From Cyclospora cayetanensis (Eukaryota; Apicomplexa; Conoidasida; Eucoccidiorida; Eimeriidae), in contig NW_020312149.1 of the NCBI RefSeq assembly GCF_002999335.1, forward strand, positions 1-64,000: DNA of 64,000 bases, given 5' to 3'. Below, in pieces: positions 42,883 to 54,625 of this stretch. The position numbers and the translations under genes were made by a program. Below the pieces are notes generated by a model that was not told the DNA's origin, made no database searches, and saw nothing but the letters and a program-made list of their open reading frames with translations. Positions within the stretch are counted from its first letter, which is position 1, and every line of letters starts with the position of its first letter.

Positions 42883-44107
42883 TTATTGTTGCCGCGTGGC
42901 AACAGAGGCGCTGTTCATATTGCCTCTCGCATCAGCAGTTGGATACTGCTTACGCACTTGCTGTGCTTGTTGGCTCCGTGAGCCCTGCTGCTTTTGATGT
43001 GGGGCGGCAGGGGCAGCGGACACCATGTCTCGGCCATAGGCAAACGCCTTGCTCTTGACTGTCTCTTGTGTCTCATATGAAATCTCTTGGTGCTGATATC
43101 CGTAGTGTGGTGGTTGCGAAGGCGAACTACCGCCACTCGCATTAGGGTCGTTCCGCCCATCCGCTTCAAGCCGTTTCCCTCCTTTTTGCTCCAAGGGGCT
43201 TGGACCTTGTGCCGTTGGCTGCCTGGCCTGCCCGTCTTGCATTTCGAATTCCTTCGCCTCCTCTGCTGCCTGATTTGTTTCGGCCTTCATCACTTCAGAA
43301 GCATCAGCAGCAGTAAGTGCTACTGAGCGCTCCGTTTGTGATGCCACAGCAAGATCAGCTACAGCCGCCATCGTATCCTCATATTCGGAGTACGTTGACA
43401 AGCTTTCTCCTCTAGAATTCTTGTTGGATACTCTTTCTCTGCCTAGACTCTTGGCTGAGTTCGCTGCGGATGCAAGAACCGAAGCTGCAGAAGTGGCGAC
43501 GATTGGGGCGAGAGCGGGAGTAGCGACCGCAAACCCATCAGCCGTCGTAACAGCGGCAACACGGCTATCTGCTAGGTCCTGAATGCCAGCAATGTGGAAG
43601 TCTTCCTGGGCTGTGAGCCCCCAAGAAAAATTCTCCCAGAAGAAAGAGAATCCTACAAGAAGCCGGTCCAGCGCTGCTATTGCTAGCGACAACGAGTGTC
43701 GAAAGGAGAAGCACGTGATCTGAGGCATGATAAGCCACATAAGCAGGCTAATAGTCTGTTTACCTCATTACATGGCATGTACGTAATGGTAGCACACGGA
43801 GACCTTTAATGAACTCCCTAGAAGTGACAATTCAAATGTAGCAGCAAATAGCGACAAGCCCTACGAACATGAATGAAAGGTACCAACATGAGCCAAAAAA
43901 GTGTTATTTCAGCACGCCACGACACCAAAAGAGAGGGGGGTTATCCCACGGATTATGTTATGAGGCTCTCGCGTCTTCAGGGGATAAGGGCAAAGACTTA
44001 CGCCGATCACGAGCTTGAGGATCCCGGTTCGTCTTAACAAGACGAATGCGCAGCACCCCAAGAAGAAGAGGAACGCGAGCCAAAGAAGCTCTGAATCAGA
44101 CGCAGTC
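42883..44107 (-). CDS. Unrecognised membrane protein, last two exons
   Basis: Minus-strand exon 44,107-44,002 (after CTTTGCAG, ending before GTAAGT) joins in phase 0 to exon 43,720-42,883 (after CCTCAG). The first exon encodes a membrane span (ELLWLAFLFFLGCCAFVLL) followed by RRTG. The second opens with a hydrophobic amphipathic stretch (SLSLAIAALDRLLVGFSFFW), then about 230 residues of Ala/Ser/Glu-rich, probably disordered tail. That tail includes a YGYQHQEISYETQETV segment and a Gln-rich end. The N-terminal exons upstream (between 44.1 and 45.2 kb) were not resolved. A frame near 45,110 with FFELLLLFIFSAWYRG may be one of them. The arrangement of several spans and a long cytosolic tail is compatible with coccidian pellicle proteins, but that is speculation; no family was recognised. 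Confidence 0.55.
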
Positions 44108-46402
44108 CTGCAAAGCAGATGAACGAAACAACACAGCTTTACGATAAGAAATCTTCGTTGTATTCGTGCTACCGCTTTTCAGCTCTGCAAATGGTGGAGG
44201 CGATGATGCTTAGCTACGTCCATCGGGCCAGCTAGGGGTTAGCGCGAATGCCTATTTCTCAAAGCTAAGGAAGGATAAAGAGAGGAAGAAGCCCATGCAG
44301 GCCAAACGCCTCGGCGCAGCCCCTCTCCTAGTGGCGGAAAATAAATCAAAACAAGCATCAACAAGCAAATGGCAATAAGAACCTAGCAAATAGATGTCGA
44401 AATACACAGAGCAAAAAAAAGGCAGAACAGCAAACAAAGAAATGTGTCGTCGCCTGCGACACCGCAGTACAAGAAAAAGCAAAGAGATGGGGCGGCCCTG
44501 CAATGCGTTGAGTCGGTCATGCCCATGTGCCTTAATAAACCGAAAACACGAAATCGACAGATGAGCATCTGCAATCCTGTATGACATTTTATCCTTCGAG
44601 TAGTTTTTATTAGCCGATCCGCCCAAAGACAGCAAAACTAGGACCACTGTTGCATTCCTTTGCAAGCACTCATTGCTCTTCTTAGCAGTACAGCATCAAA
44701 GTGAAGCCGGACCGCATGCACTTTAACTACAAGACTGAACTTGGACAACTCGGCAAGAATGACCGACTCGAGCGCTCATGGAGGTTGAAGAAAAAGCAAC
44801 CGTCCATGAGCACGAAATATGTGGGGCGTGGAGTTGCCCAGTGGTACAACAATGAGTAGAAAAGACCATGCGGAAGCGCCCAAACAAGCGGATTTTAGCA
44901 TACAAAAAATGAGCTGCACATTGCTGCTGCTTCTGGTGGAATGGGCGGCACATAAAGAAGGGGAACACACAATGGTGGACTCAGAAGGGGCAGAAAGAAG
45001 AACACGCGCCTTCTGCCTCTTCCTCCGACTCGATATAAGCGAACAAGAGGCGAAAGCATCGGCAGCCAAGGTGCAGAAGATGCCGTGGGCTGCCCGTTCA
45101 CCGCGGTACCACGCAGAGAATATGAAGAGTAACAGCAGTTCGAAGAAAGATCAAATAAGGATGAGCGCGAAGGAACAATGCAAGAAATAGGTATGAAACA
45201 AGACCCAAGCTGCAAGGGATCCCGCTCCTCCGCCTCCATTGCTAGAAAGCTGCGGGTTTAAGCTTTGGCAATGGGCCGGGTCGTGTGGAGCCCTCAAGCC
45301 TGTATTGCATGCAGGTGCGCAGGCATCTCGTATTGTGCGCCTCCATGCCTTCCGGTTGCCTCACTCCCCTTCCCCCCATTCTTTGAGTCCCTCGGTCTTT
45401 CCCTCTGCTCTTGCTTTCGTTTGCTTCCGCGAAAATGTTGCTTGGGGAAAGATGCCCTTCAACTTCCCCCCCCTGCCCCCCCGCCCATTCCCTGAACCCT
45501 TAAGTACCTCTCTTTCAGAGCCCGCAGCATATTTCTCGCGCTCGAAAGCCGCGCCCCAAACACTGCAGCACCATCATCACCAGCAACGCCGATCCGTCAG
45601 CCACCAATAGAGCCCCATATCTCCCCTACCTCATCATCGCAAATACGGTTGTAGTAGGACACATATCTCGAACAACAACAGCTGCTTCCGCCACAAGAGC
45701 GAATGCCCCCTAGCTCAACCGCTGCAACCCTCCAACGGGCCCCGAAAAATCCACGTGCTCTGAGTTATGGAGATATCCGACGGCCACAGCAGCACAGAAC
45801 CCTCGGAACCGCTTGCCCTCTTCTCCCTCCCTCCCTCCCTCCGTTCGACTCCCCTTTCCCCTTCCTTTGTTTTCGTGCGCATCCCCTCCATCGCCGTTCT
45901 CGCACCACAGCAGTCAACGGCGGAGTGAATATACACCTCACAAGAACTATTTTCAGTTAGGTACACCCATAAACTTTTTATTTCTCCTGATCCAAAGACC
46001 TCCACCAAAATATCGCAAGGACTACATCACTCATGAGGTACATAACAGATTCAACTACACCGACTGCACGCTATGGGGCTGCATACACTTCCCAGCAACA
46101 AAGCCCTAGCAAAACGCATTCTCTTGTAAATCTCAGGATCCAGGCATTCACACCACAGCGGGCCCCTCAGGCTCCCACGACACTCCCAGAGGCCCATTTG
46201 GGGCCCCTCTTGGACCTGAGGGGGCCCCAACACGGATATGCAGCTCAGCACGAACAGCCATTGGCAATCCTGCCTATCGGGCGCAGCAAGCACCACGAAA
46301 ATGGCTTCAAGACTCGGTGTGCCTGAAGCTATTTTCAGATAAATACGTTGGGCTTGCGTACTACTGTACAGGGTGTGGTGTATTGCGTGCTTCATGACTG
46401 AC
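44108..46402. other. Region with unresolved exons and a GC-rich palindrome
   Basis: It probably contains 5' exons of the minus-strand membrane protein (hydrophobic frame near 45,110) and the missing last exon of the Gln-rich gene at 46.4-48.1 kb, but I could not join either in phase. At 46,152-46,220, GGGCCCCTCAGG and CCTGAGGGGGCCCC form an interrupted inverted repeat. Confidence 0.4.
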
Positions 46403-48073
46403 CATTGTATGTTGCCTCTGTTTGCTCGAGGGCCGTCGACGACTGCTGAAGCTGTTGTTGCGTTGCTTGCATACGTTGCACTTCTTTCACCATCACTTGG
46501 CGGGTCTCTTGGAGCAACTGCTGTTGTTGCTGTTGCTGCTGCTGCTGCTTGTGTGCACCACTGCCGGCGTTAGGCTCCTGCGTCATGCTCTGCTGCTCCC
46601 CTGCTGTTGGCTTAGCTCTCACCGGCTCTGCCCGGGGGCCTCCTGCCCTCAGGGGGCCCCCTGTAGGCCCTTCACGAACAACGCCAGTCCCCGTTGCCAG
46701 CTGAGCGCTGCGACGTCGCATCGACACCCGTTGCCTGTACACTCGACCCCTAACCCCAGGCGCGTTGAACTCCCGCGCGGCATGGCATGTTCAGCCTCGT
46801 GAAGGCGAAAGCAGGAAGCCCACCGCATTATACAAGGGTGGCTGCTTAGTTTTCAAGGCGAAACGTACCGTTCTTGGACGGAGCAAACATAGTTGGCCAT
46901 CCTCATGGTATGGAAGTGGCGTTCCGTGTTTTGCCACCAGGCGGCAAACTGGGACTTGTATCTGACACACACAGGGAGCAGCATGAGGCTGACAGGGAGA
47001 AAGGAATGAGAATTGAAGAAGGGCTGCGGCGGCCGAGCAGCTTCCCGAAGGGAGAGTGATCCGTGCGCAAACGAACATTCAAAAAGCGTGAAAGCCCTTA
47101 CAGGCAAGTCGAAGCGCACAGACAGACACCGCAGAGCAGGAGGGGGTGCCCTGTGAGGCATGCGCAGGACGCTTCTCCCTCCCTCCCGCCAGCACGCACT
47201 TTCGCCTATCTTTTTGAATAGGACCGACACAGTGTATCCAGAAGTGCGCAACACATGTGAATATATATATGTATATATGTATATGCCGTGATTCTAGCTG
47301 GAAGAAGGATATGGAAAGCGAGGCCATCAGCCTGTTGACCGCCCCGTAGCGTGGGTACAAAACAGCATAAAAATAGCGGGAAGGATGCATTGCTTTCGCT
47401 TTGTGTTTGTAATATTGTGTCTAGCGGACCTTCCAAGAAGTACTGCACTATCTCAGCTTGTTTGAAACCACACACAAAAAAGTCTACACCCTGTGCCACG
47501 TACTTTTGCAGACGTTGCTGATGCTGCTTGAGCAGCCCTTCGAGTTCGTGCAGCTGCCTCGGGCTGAAGCCTTCTCTCTGTCGCGGCCCTTCAGGAGACT
47601 GTGCTGCGCAGCAGCAGGAGGCGAAAGTGAAAGACAAAGCCTTTTCTACTAACTGAGTCAGTCCCTTCGTCAGCTGCCCGTAACGACTGATCCGGCGAGC
47701 GACGCGGCTGCGAAACTGAAAATCCACACAGGCATGCACACATACACACACAGATATATGCTCGCCTACCCCTAGCCACCACTTACTTAACATGGAGCTA
47801 GTTGTGCTCCCCAGGAACAAAGGCTTATACGGAAGTGACAAAGGGGGGGAGGACAGCACTCCAAACCTTAGAGCCTAAAATATTCCTTGGCCCCAACTCA
47901 GAAGCCACGTCTTCACGGATCCCACACACCCGATCGTTATCGCCTACCTGCACCAGTTGCAGATGCTCAGTTACTTCTGTATTAGGAGCGCCCTGGAAGA
48001 GAGACGACAAGGAAGCGTCCAGCGCAGACAGGTCCTCCACTGTCAACTGCAACTGCTGGAGCAACTCTTTCAT
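46403..48073 (-). CDS. Gln-rich coiled-coil protein, possible Sec20-like SNARE, four exons seen
   Basis: Minus-strand exons 48,073-47,948, 47,715-47,504, 46,961-46,869 and 46,734-46,403 join in phase (phases 0, 2, 2). The ATG at 48,073 gives MKELLQQLQLTVEDLSALDA. Exon 2 has heptad-like helices (LHELEGLLKQHQQRLQK). Exon 3 ends RMANYVCSVQE, which resembles the Sec20 signature LRkAN..... Exon 4 has a low-complexity Gly/Pro linker that overlaps a GC-rich palindrome. A ten-Gln run follows, then an amphipathic helix ending LQQSSTALEQTEATY, resembling the L..S...L..T...Y pattern of Sec20/BNIP1 SNAREs, which act in Golgi-to-ER retrograde fusion. The expected C-terminal membrane anchor was not found; the exon ends at a GTCAGT donor, so at least one more exon is missing. 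The gene is likely; the SNARE identity is tentative. Confidence 0.55.
46625..46675. repeat. GC-rich palindrome inside a putative exon
   Basis: The sequence CGGGGGCCTCCTGCCCTCAG followed by GGGGGCCCCCTGTAGG carries nested inverted pieces. It is related to the palindromes at 27.0, 42.1 and 46.15 kb. It encodes the Gly/Pro/Arg linker of the Gln-rich minus-strand gene, which suggests a repeat inserted into coding sequence, or a mis-called exon. Confidence 0.5.
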
Positions 48074-48109
48074 GGACAAGTGAGCAAGAGGCTCCTCCTG
48101 CAGAGACAA

Positions 48110-50504
48110 ATCCGCAGTAGCAGGTGTAGCGGAGGAGGCTCACGTGTTGTGCAGACATCCACAAAACACCAACGACCAATTGAGTACGGGAGGGTGGCCA
48201 GGGCGGGCGAAACATTTGATTGTCGCAAGACAGTCCGCCTCCGGACAGGCATTATCATGGCGCATCTTCACAGAAGCATACGGATGCTATGCTACTGCTA
48301 TACCCCTCCGTGTCAGTGTTTTATTGCCTTACCTCCGTCGTTGGCTGCTGGTTGATGCTCTGATGCTGCAAGGGGGCCGCCGCTGTTCTTCGCGTCTGCT
48401 TTATAACAGCTGCATGGTTTGCTACCTGACTTGCCGCGACTGGCGCGGGGAAAGCGGGGGGTGCCATTGGGGGAGGGAAGGTGATATGTACGACGGGGAA
48501 GAAGAATTCGAATGGAAAGGGAAGAAGGAAAACAGATCCCCCACTACAGCGCAGACTTAGGCAGGGTCATCCCGATACACGGAGAGAATTGGTGTTGCAG
48601 CCTTATTCAGAAGACATGGGAAAAGTAGGAAGACAACTGGAGACTGCAGTCCTCGGTTGTCTGCTTGCCTAGGTTGATGTTGTAAGGTGCTGGACGGGGA
48701 GGGGTCCTCCTTGAGACACTTATGTTGCCTTTGCTATAGTTATCGATAATGCTGCCTTCGCGATTTTCCCCGTTTCTAACGCTATTTTGGCTGCTCTTGC
48801 TGCTCTATTTGATACTTCTACGTTTGCGCGCTGCAGCTTGTCTTGCTGTCTGTTGTTTGTCGGCTGTCGTATACCTTAACTTACAGATAATATAGCATCT
48901 CCTTCAACACCACAAAGGAGACGACAGAAATAGAAAGCAAAGAGGCAAAGGGAGTAAAGGGGAAGATGTGTGCAGTTGTACCGCCGATACCGTGTCCCCA
49001 GGGGCTGTTGTCAGTCAGGCAACCGTCATCCCGCGGGTGATGGACGAGTCCATTCCACTTTTCCATGAGAAATAGAAATATATTTCTTAAGGAACTAATA
49101 ATGAGTCATAAAGTTCATTTTAAATTGTATGTAAGAAGAGGATAGAACCAAGGAATAAACGGCCGTTTGGGACGCAGTTGCATGGCATCCCGTAACTGCT
49201 CTTAACTATTCAGATAGCGAAACACGAATCCAATCATTGGCTCCTTCTACTCGTTACCATTCCTCTGTCTCCCTCTGTCAGGATAAATGCTGTCGTTATT
49301 TGTTTTTACTAGCTAGAGGGCAAGCATCATTTGTTCCACAGCTTGCACAAAAGAACCACACACACGCTGCGGGAGACAAAAGGCGGGGAGACGAGAAAGA
49401 AGCAGACACATTGGGGGGAATTACCGTGCCACACCGTATGGTATGGATCAGAGCGTGAAATAAGCTCTAGTCCTTTTACCGTAAGACTATTCTGTGCGCA
49501 GGATTCACACTGGCAAACAGTGCTCGGAGCTTCACGCCGTATGAAACTTGGGGGATGAGCAAACCATTCGTGCAATGATATGTGCCTTTCAAATTGTATG
49601 ATGCGCGGCTATGGACATGGTGCATGGCAAAGAGTAGGATATTAATGAAGCTATGCTTGTAGCATCTGTACTTCGGAGCATGCGCTGCAACAGTCAACGT
49701 GAGTAGGACAGAGGGTGTAGCTAGCCACAGAGCGTCTTTCGTTCATTCAGAGCAATGGTGTAAATGAGATTATTGAGTGGTCTCTACGAAGAAACGAGAA
49801 GTCAAAGGTAAGAGGAATTAAATGACACCGTGCTTTGGCTGTCTGTCGGGTATAGAGTCTCCTTACGGAGAGCCACCTGCTCAGAATTGTCGTGTACAGG
49901 GTTTTCCGTGTCTAGGCTCGCACCCGACAGAGTTGAGAGGGCAGTCAATGCTGCACATACGGGAATTTTTATATGCAATTTGTCATAAGAGCACCCCCAA
50001 GGAGACACCAAACTCCAGACTGAACACTAACTAGACAGAAAGTTATTGAGTATCTCCCGGGAGAGGATCCTCCTCCCTCTCCCCGCCTCCCTCAGCGCTC
50101 CCACTATGAGAGGAGAGACAGAGCTAGCTTGCGTGTAGCTGCACCACCTAAGTAAACGGGGCAATGTACACACACATAACATCGCGTCTTTTTGTATCAA
50201 GCCAAAAGTACTTTGCAATAAACAAGGCATACGAAAAGCCAAACTAGTAAGTCAATTCTTTTAAAATCCTGAGTTGCACTCAGGAAGTATAATGGAAGAT
50301 GTCGAAATGTAGCTGTGCCCGACGCTTCAACCCTCGCATTTCAGAGAAGACATCCTTGAGTTCTGTAACTATCGGTCTTGATCTACTACGGGTGGAATAA
50401 AAAGGAATTCTAACCCCTGTTAGTACCCCTCAGGCAAGGAGAGAAGCGAGAAACAGTCAACTAAGAAAAGCATGGTCCACATTAGACGGCTTTAAAAATC
50501 TTAG
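48110..50504. other. Intergenic, nothing firmly recognised
   Basis: The part next to 48,110 is presumably the promoter of the minus-strand Gln-rich gene. A short hydrophobic plus frame from ATG 48,751 (LFWLLLLLYLILLRLRAAA) is membrane-like but only about 48 codons with no partner exon. The rest shows no recognisable domain. Confidence 0.4.
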
Positions 50505-50795
50505 GGGAAAATGGCATGCAGACTAGCCAATAACAAAGGAGGAGCTAAGCCAACACGACCGCAGAACTTCGATGACACACTATCGTAAAGGACTGAAATA
50601 TGCAGGCTGGCTACTGCAGGACAAAAACCGGCAGGTGAACTGGCACAAGGGAGTTAAAACGCGCCGTAGTTCAGCAGTGCCTCCGCGCCTACTAGAAAAT
50701 ATCTGCATGTTAGTGCAGCCAATGCATGCAGCATAGTAGGCTTGCAGAACCCCGAAGAGACATGCGCAGGAATGTGGAGAGAGTTTAGCTGGGGG
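50505..50795. repeat. Dispersed repeat shared with 8.34-8.63 kb
   Basis: It is the counterpart of the repeat at 8,341-8,625, with the same two anchor blocks (CCAACACGAC at 50,550 and GCAGCATAGTAG at 50,728) at nearly the same spacing. It lies about 0.4 kb beyond the integrase C-terminus of element B in minus-strand sense, so it is probably the 3' non-coding part or LTR. Confidence 0.6.
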
Positions 50796-51178
50796 TGAGG
50801 CCACAGAAATCTGTGTTAAGAGAAAATTTTGACAATCATAACCCAGAACTTCTAAAGCAATAGCCTTGGACGAAGGCTGCTCATTCAGGCAGAACTTGCA
50901 CTGGAAAAGAACACTTACCCAAAGACTACAGGAAATAACGTCAATGGCTAGTAGTTTTGTATAACACAGTCACAAATTTTCCAGCGAGCAACGCATCCCG
51001 CGCGTGCTACTCCGTCAAAGTTGGCATTCCCCATTCCATTCTACCAAAGCTTCCTGTCTAGCGTGTCCGCGGCCCTTGACGGTCCTCGAATCTAGCATAT
51101 CTACATCTACCAGTGGGCACACGGCTCACTTGCCTCCAGCGCAAACTCCGCAATAATTCAAGGAGTTTGCAAACTTCC

Positions 51179-54100
51179 TTAAGAAGTCAATCTTGAGTGT
51201 TCTATGGATCTTTCAACTTTCAAACAAACCAGTAGAGTGCGGAAAGAGATAAATTCGTGAGAGTAGCGCGTAGGTTCTAAGCCTTCTGGCGTGAAGCTAC
51301 GTAGTCGGGTCATATTTTGGTGTACGTCGTGTAGCCTGCCGATTCCCCAGCACCAACTGTCTATACTCGGAACAATCAACCCACTTCCTACCATCATGAC
51401 TACGTGTGTGTCTCTCTACACCTTCGCACACACATTAGATTGCAACAGTTAGCTGTCCTCTGAATGTTTCCACTGCTTGGTAAGGCTGCTGACCGTAGGC
51501 CACCAGGTCCAGGCAGGGACCGCAGAGTTGTTCCTCACTGTATACCAAGGATGCGGAGGAGCAACGGGGAGACGCGTTTACCCCCATATTAAAAACCCTG
51601 TCAGCAAATGGAAGATACCCAAGCCAACCAAACGAATCTCTGGAGCCTAGACGCCCACACACTTCACAACAGTGCGGTTGATGCGTTCTTTGCACCCAGC
51701 TGTCTTGGGGAGGTTCGCAGTGGTCATATGATTGTCAATCTGTTGGCAGGTCGACAAGGCACGCCAGAACGCATTGAAGAACTTTAGATTACTATCTGTG
51801 ATGATACTACTGGGAAATCCATGGGGGTTCTGGCCAGAATTTAGGATTAGTTGAACTGCTATAAAGCTAGGGCAGGGGATGAAATGGGCACATTAGCTGA
51901 GTTTGGACGACGAAGCAGATCTTATCCTGACCCTTGACCTCTGACAAACCAAAAAAGAGGTTTGTCGTCAAGTGGCTTTCTAGGCTTTCGGGAACACGAA
52001 CAACTTGCGAAAATCCGGTTTTAGAAGCATTGCGTGGTTTGGGCTGTTAAAAATTTTGGCGTGGGTGTACATATCCCTCTGCCGCAGAACGCAACCCAGG
52101 CAACCAGGACCGTGAGAGCTGATCTGCAGCATTGTTATTTTCATTGTGGCCAAAATGAGCATGATGTCTGGCTCTGAAAAACCTGGCGCTGCGAAGCAAA
52201 CTCGAAATGGGCAGGCGACAGAGTCCACGCCTTATTTTGAACATCAGTAGGCCATCTTTGACATGAGAGTGCCCTGCTGCCATCTTAGAAAGTTATAGCA
52301 GATGCACGGGAGTTGGAAGCATAAGATGACTCTACTTTTGATAAAACCGGCGAATTATCCCATACAATGGTCAGCGTGGCGCATCTTTAGCGAACCGTTG
52401 GGACGTAGCGAGAATGCATTGGTGACCATGTTGGTAATGCCCTAAACATACTAGATTGTGAATTCACACAGTAGGAGGCTCCCCTTCCAGCAAACAACTG
52501 GAATTACAAAAATCCTGGAAACTCCTACCAAAGTCCTTGAATTCTGATGACCAGCGTCGACATAAAAAGACGTTTATGCAAAGAAAACCGGCAATTTTTT
52601 CACTTCCCCCTTCACTACATAGGGTTGCTGTTCCCTTACTAAGTGCAGCCGCTCGGTTTCGGTGAAGCGATAGGAATACCGAGCAATAGCCTTATGTACT
52701 GGAAAATCTGTAACCTGCTGAGACAGAGAAGCGCTCTCATCGCCACGCTATCAGCATTGCTTGTTAAAAAAATATGATGCCCATGCTCGGGCAGGGCAAG
52801 TACCGCACAGTTTCGAAGGCGGCTGATAAGCGGCCCTGTTGCGGTATCTGCTTCCCATGTCCTGGGCACACACAGTTTCACCAGGTAGAGCAGTCAAAAT
52901 AGCAGCGATCTAAGCGAATCTAGGGAATGAAAACTCGTCAATTAGCGGCAAACTCATAGCTTTTGGTAACGTCCTTGCGGGTGCGCAGAGGTAATGGCTT
53001 TACATGGATTGCTTCCGTTTGAACCATATCTGGCTCAATTCCTGCAGCCAAGACAGAGAATCCTCAATGTACATTTCATCTCATAGAAAACAAACACATC
53101 CGTGCCTTTGCGCGGCACCACTTTTCTCACAACAGTTGAAGCGCACGCTCTGGGTGTTGTAGGCTCTGTGGAACGTTTTTGGCTCAATACAAAGACGTCG
53201 TCCACGCAGGCCGCCATCCAACATTCTTTGCAATGTACATGCATAGCTCGAGCATCTGGACGTTGCAGCTCGACTGGGGCGCTAACAAGCACAAACGGCA
53301 CAGAGGTATACTCGAGTTTGCTAATGCGACTGTGGGAGGCCGATTTGTGCGTGCCACCCGGGTGAATGTGGATTTGTATGAATGTGTCTATGATGAAAAA
53401 TGTCCAGTAGGCTGTCATGCTGTGGAGTTTGCTAGGCGCTTCGACAAGATGAGCCACAGGGAAATTCTACTTTGCAATGATCTTGTCCAGGGGCTTCAAT
53501 GTACCACGCATGCTCTACATTCCGTCCTTTTCTGTGCCAGCGCCGGTGTCCGCCCAAAGGTTCTGGCTGATTCCTAGAGTTTGCTCTTTTTCAACAAAAT
53601 ATTTACCTGCCGCGTAATATGCTCGTGACTCTGTGGTGGTAGAAAGCAAGGTACTTCACCACCCGGCTGACGAAATCTTTGAGTAGTTGCCCTTCCTTAG
53701 CTCTCATTGCCTGGCTGGTCCATCGAGGCATACATGAACACATTCTGCACTAGCAGCTTGCTTCTTTGTACAAACCCTATAGCTAATATATGCGCATCGG
53801 CTTGTAGGCTGCCCTTTGCATCCTAATGGGCTTTGATCCACCGTCAACTGCCATCGCGGAGGGGCTCTTCTCTCTCCGGCCGTTCTTGAAGGAGATCAAA
53901 TTATAGAATTATTAGATTCTCGACTGCCACCAGACAGTCAGTGTAGCGAAGTGGACTTACCGGTGCATCTACAGGTAGTGGATGAGCGGGGGAAAGCTGC
54001 TTTCAACCATGCGATAATACCAACTGTAATGGTTCAGGTAAGGTCCACGAAGCAGGGCATAGAACTACTTGCAGGCTTTCACAAGATACTTGAATATTTT

Positions 54101-54251
54101 GCAAGAAAAGCTCTTTGTCCCCTGCGTATGCCACGTAAAGTTCCCGAAAGGAGGGAAGCCGGAGCGCTAGGGTTATCGTACCCTCTATGCACACCCACCA
54201 TTCAAAGCTAGCTTCACGTAGCATCTGAAGCATAAGCAGACAACATTTCAT
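51179..54251 (-). mobile_element. Decayed Ty3/gypsy retrotransposon, element B (protease to integrase)
   Basis: This is the most complete copy. In minus-strand order: a protease relic (QNIQVSCESLQVVLCPASW, 54,030-54,140). Reverse transcriptase is at 53,580-53,040: TEKDGM, LKPLDKIIAK, IDTFIQIHIHP, SVPFVLVSAPVELQRPDA, and a changed catalytic site CVDDVFVLS. A tether relic IRLLLGIPIASPKPSG lies at 52,650. The RNase H end GITNMVTNAFSLRPNGS (cf. G.xNVVADALSRRP) is near 52,400. The integrase HHCC region is near 52,180 (ARHHAHFGHNENN..). The catalytic core AHFIPC..GFPSSIITDSNLKFFNAFW and AGCKERINRTVV lie at 51,860-51,680, retaining the second Asp and the Glu. The C-terminal segment WLGYLPFADRVFNMGVNAS and MTRLRSFTPEG end by 51,179. 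Numerous stops show it is inactive. Gag and LTR ends were not defined. Confidence 0.8.
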
Positions 54252-54389
54252 CTAATTGTATTGTGCTTGTGCTACTTCGCAAGAAACACGATGCAGTATA
54301 ACCAAAACAATCAGCCAGCTGTTTACTGATTCTTATGTAAAACAGCTGGTGTAGTAGAAAGTGCCTCGGTGTAGCTAATCCCGCTACAA

Positions 54390-54625
54390 AACGCAGCCAC
54401 GACGACTCCGCAGCCTTGTTAGCTCGCTGCCTTGCTGATCTTAGGCTGTCGGGTGTGTTTCGCTCCATCGCACTGCTCTTTACGTTTGAGGTGCATTTTG
54501 TTTTGCTCACTGGCTCTTACTTTCGCTTTTCTGCCTGCCTAGGGACTGGCAATAAGGCTGGACTTTGCTGTTCTGCACGAAGTTGTCCTCATTGTACAGA
54601 TATAGTAGATACAGACAACGAGGGC
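54390..54625. repeat. Diverged dispersed repeat, copy 3 (gypsy-associated)
   Basis: It aligns weakly with 60-505 and 14,425-14,700: CGACGAC then CTCGCTGCCTTGCTGATCTT against GCCGCTGTTGTGCTGGTTTGG, and CTAGGGACTGGCAATAAGGC against CTTGGGAGTGTCTGCATCAGGC. It lies immediately upstream of element B in minus-strand sense, as copy 2 does for element A2. Confidence 0.35.

Noticed and set aside
48751..48900. Short very hydrophobic plus frame (about 48 codons)
   Set aside because: Leu-rich by chance in a CTG-rich stretch; no partner exon found, though a terminal membrane exon cannot be excluded.
53102..53577. Two plus-strand frames of 87 and 132 residues
   Set aside because: They are opposite-strand shadows of the reverse transcriptase of element B.
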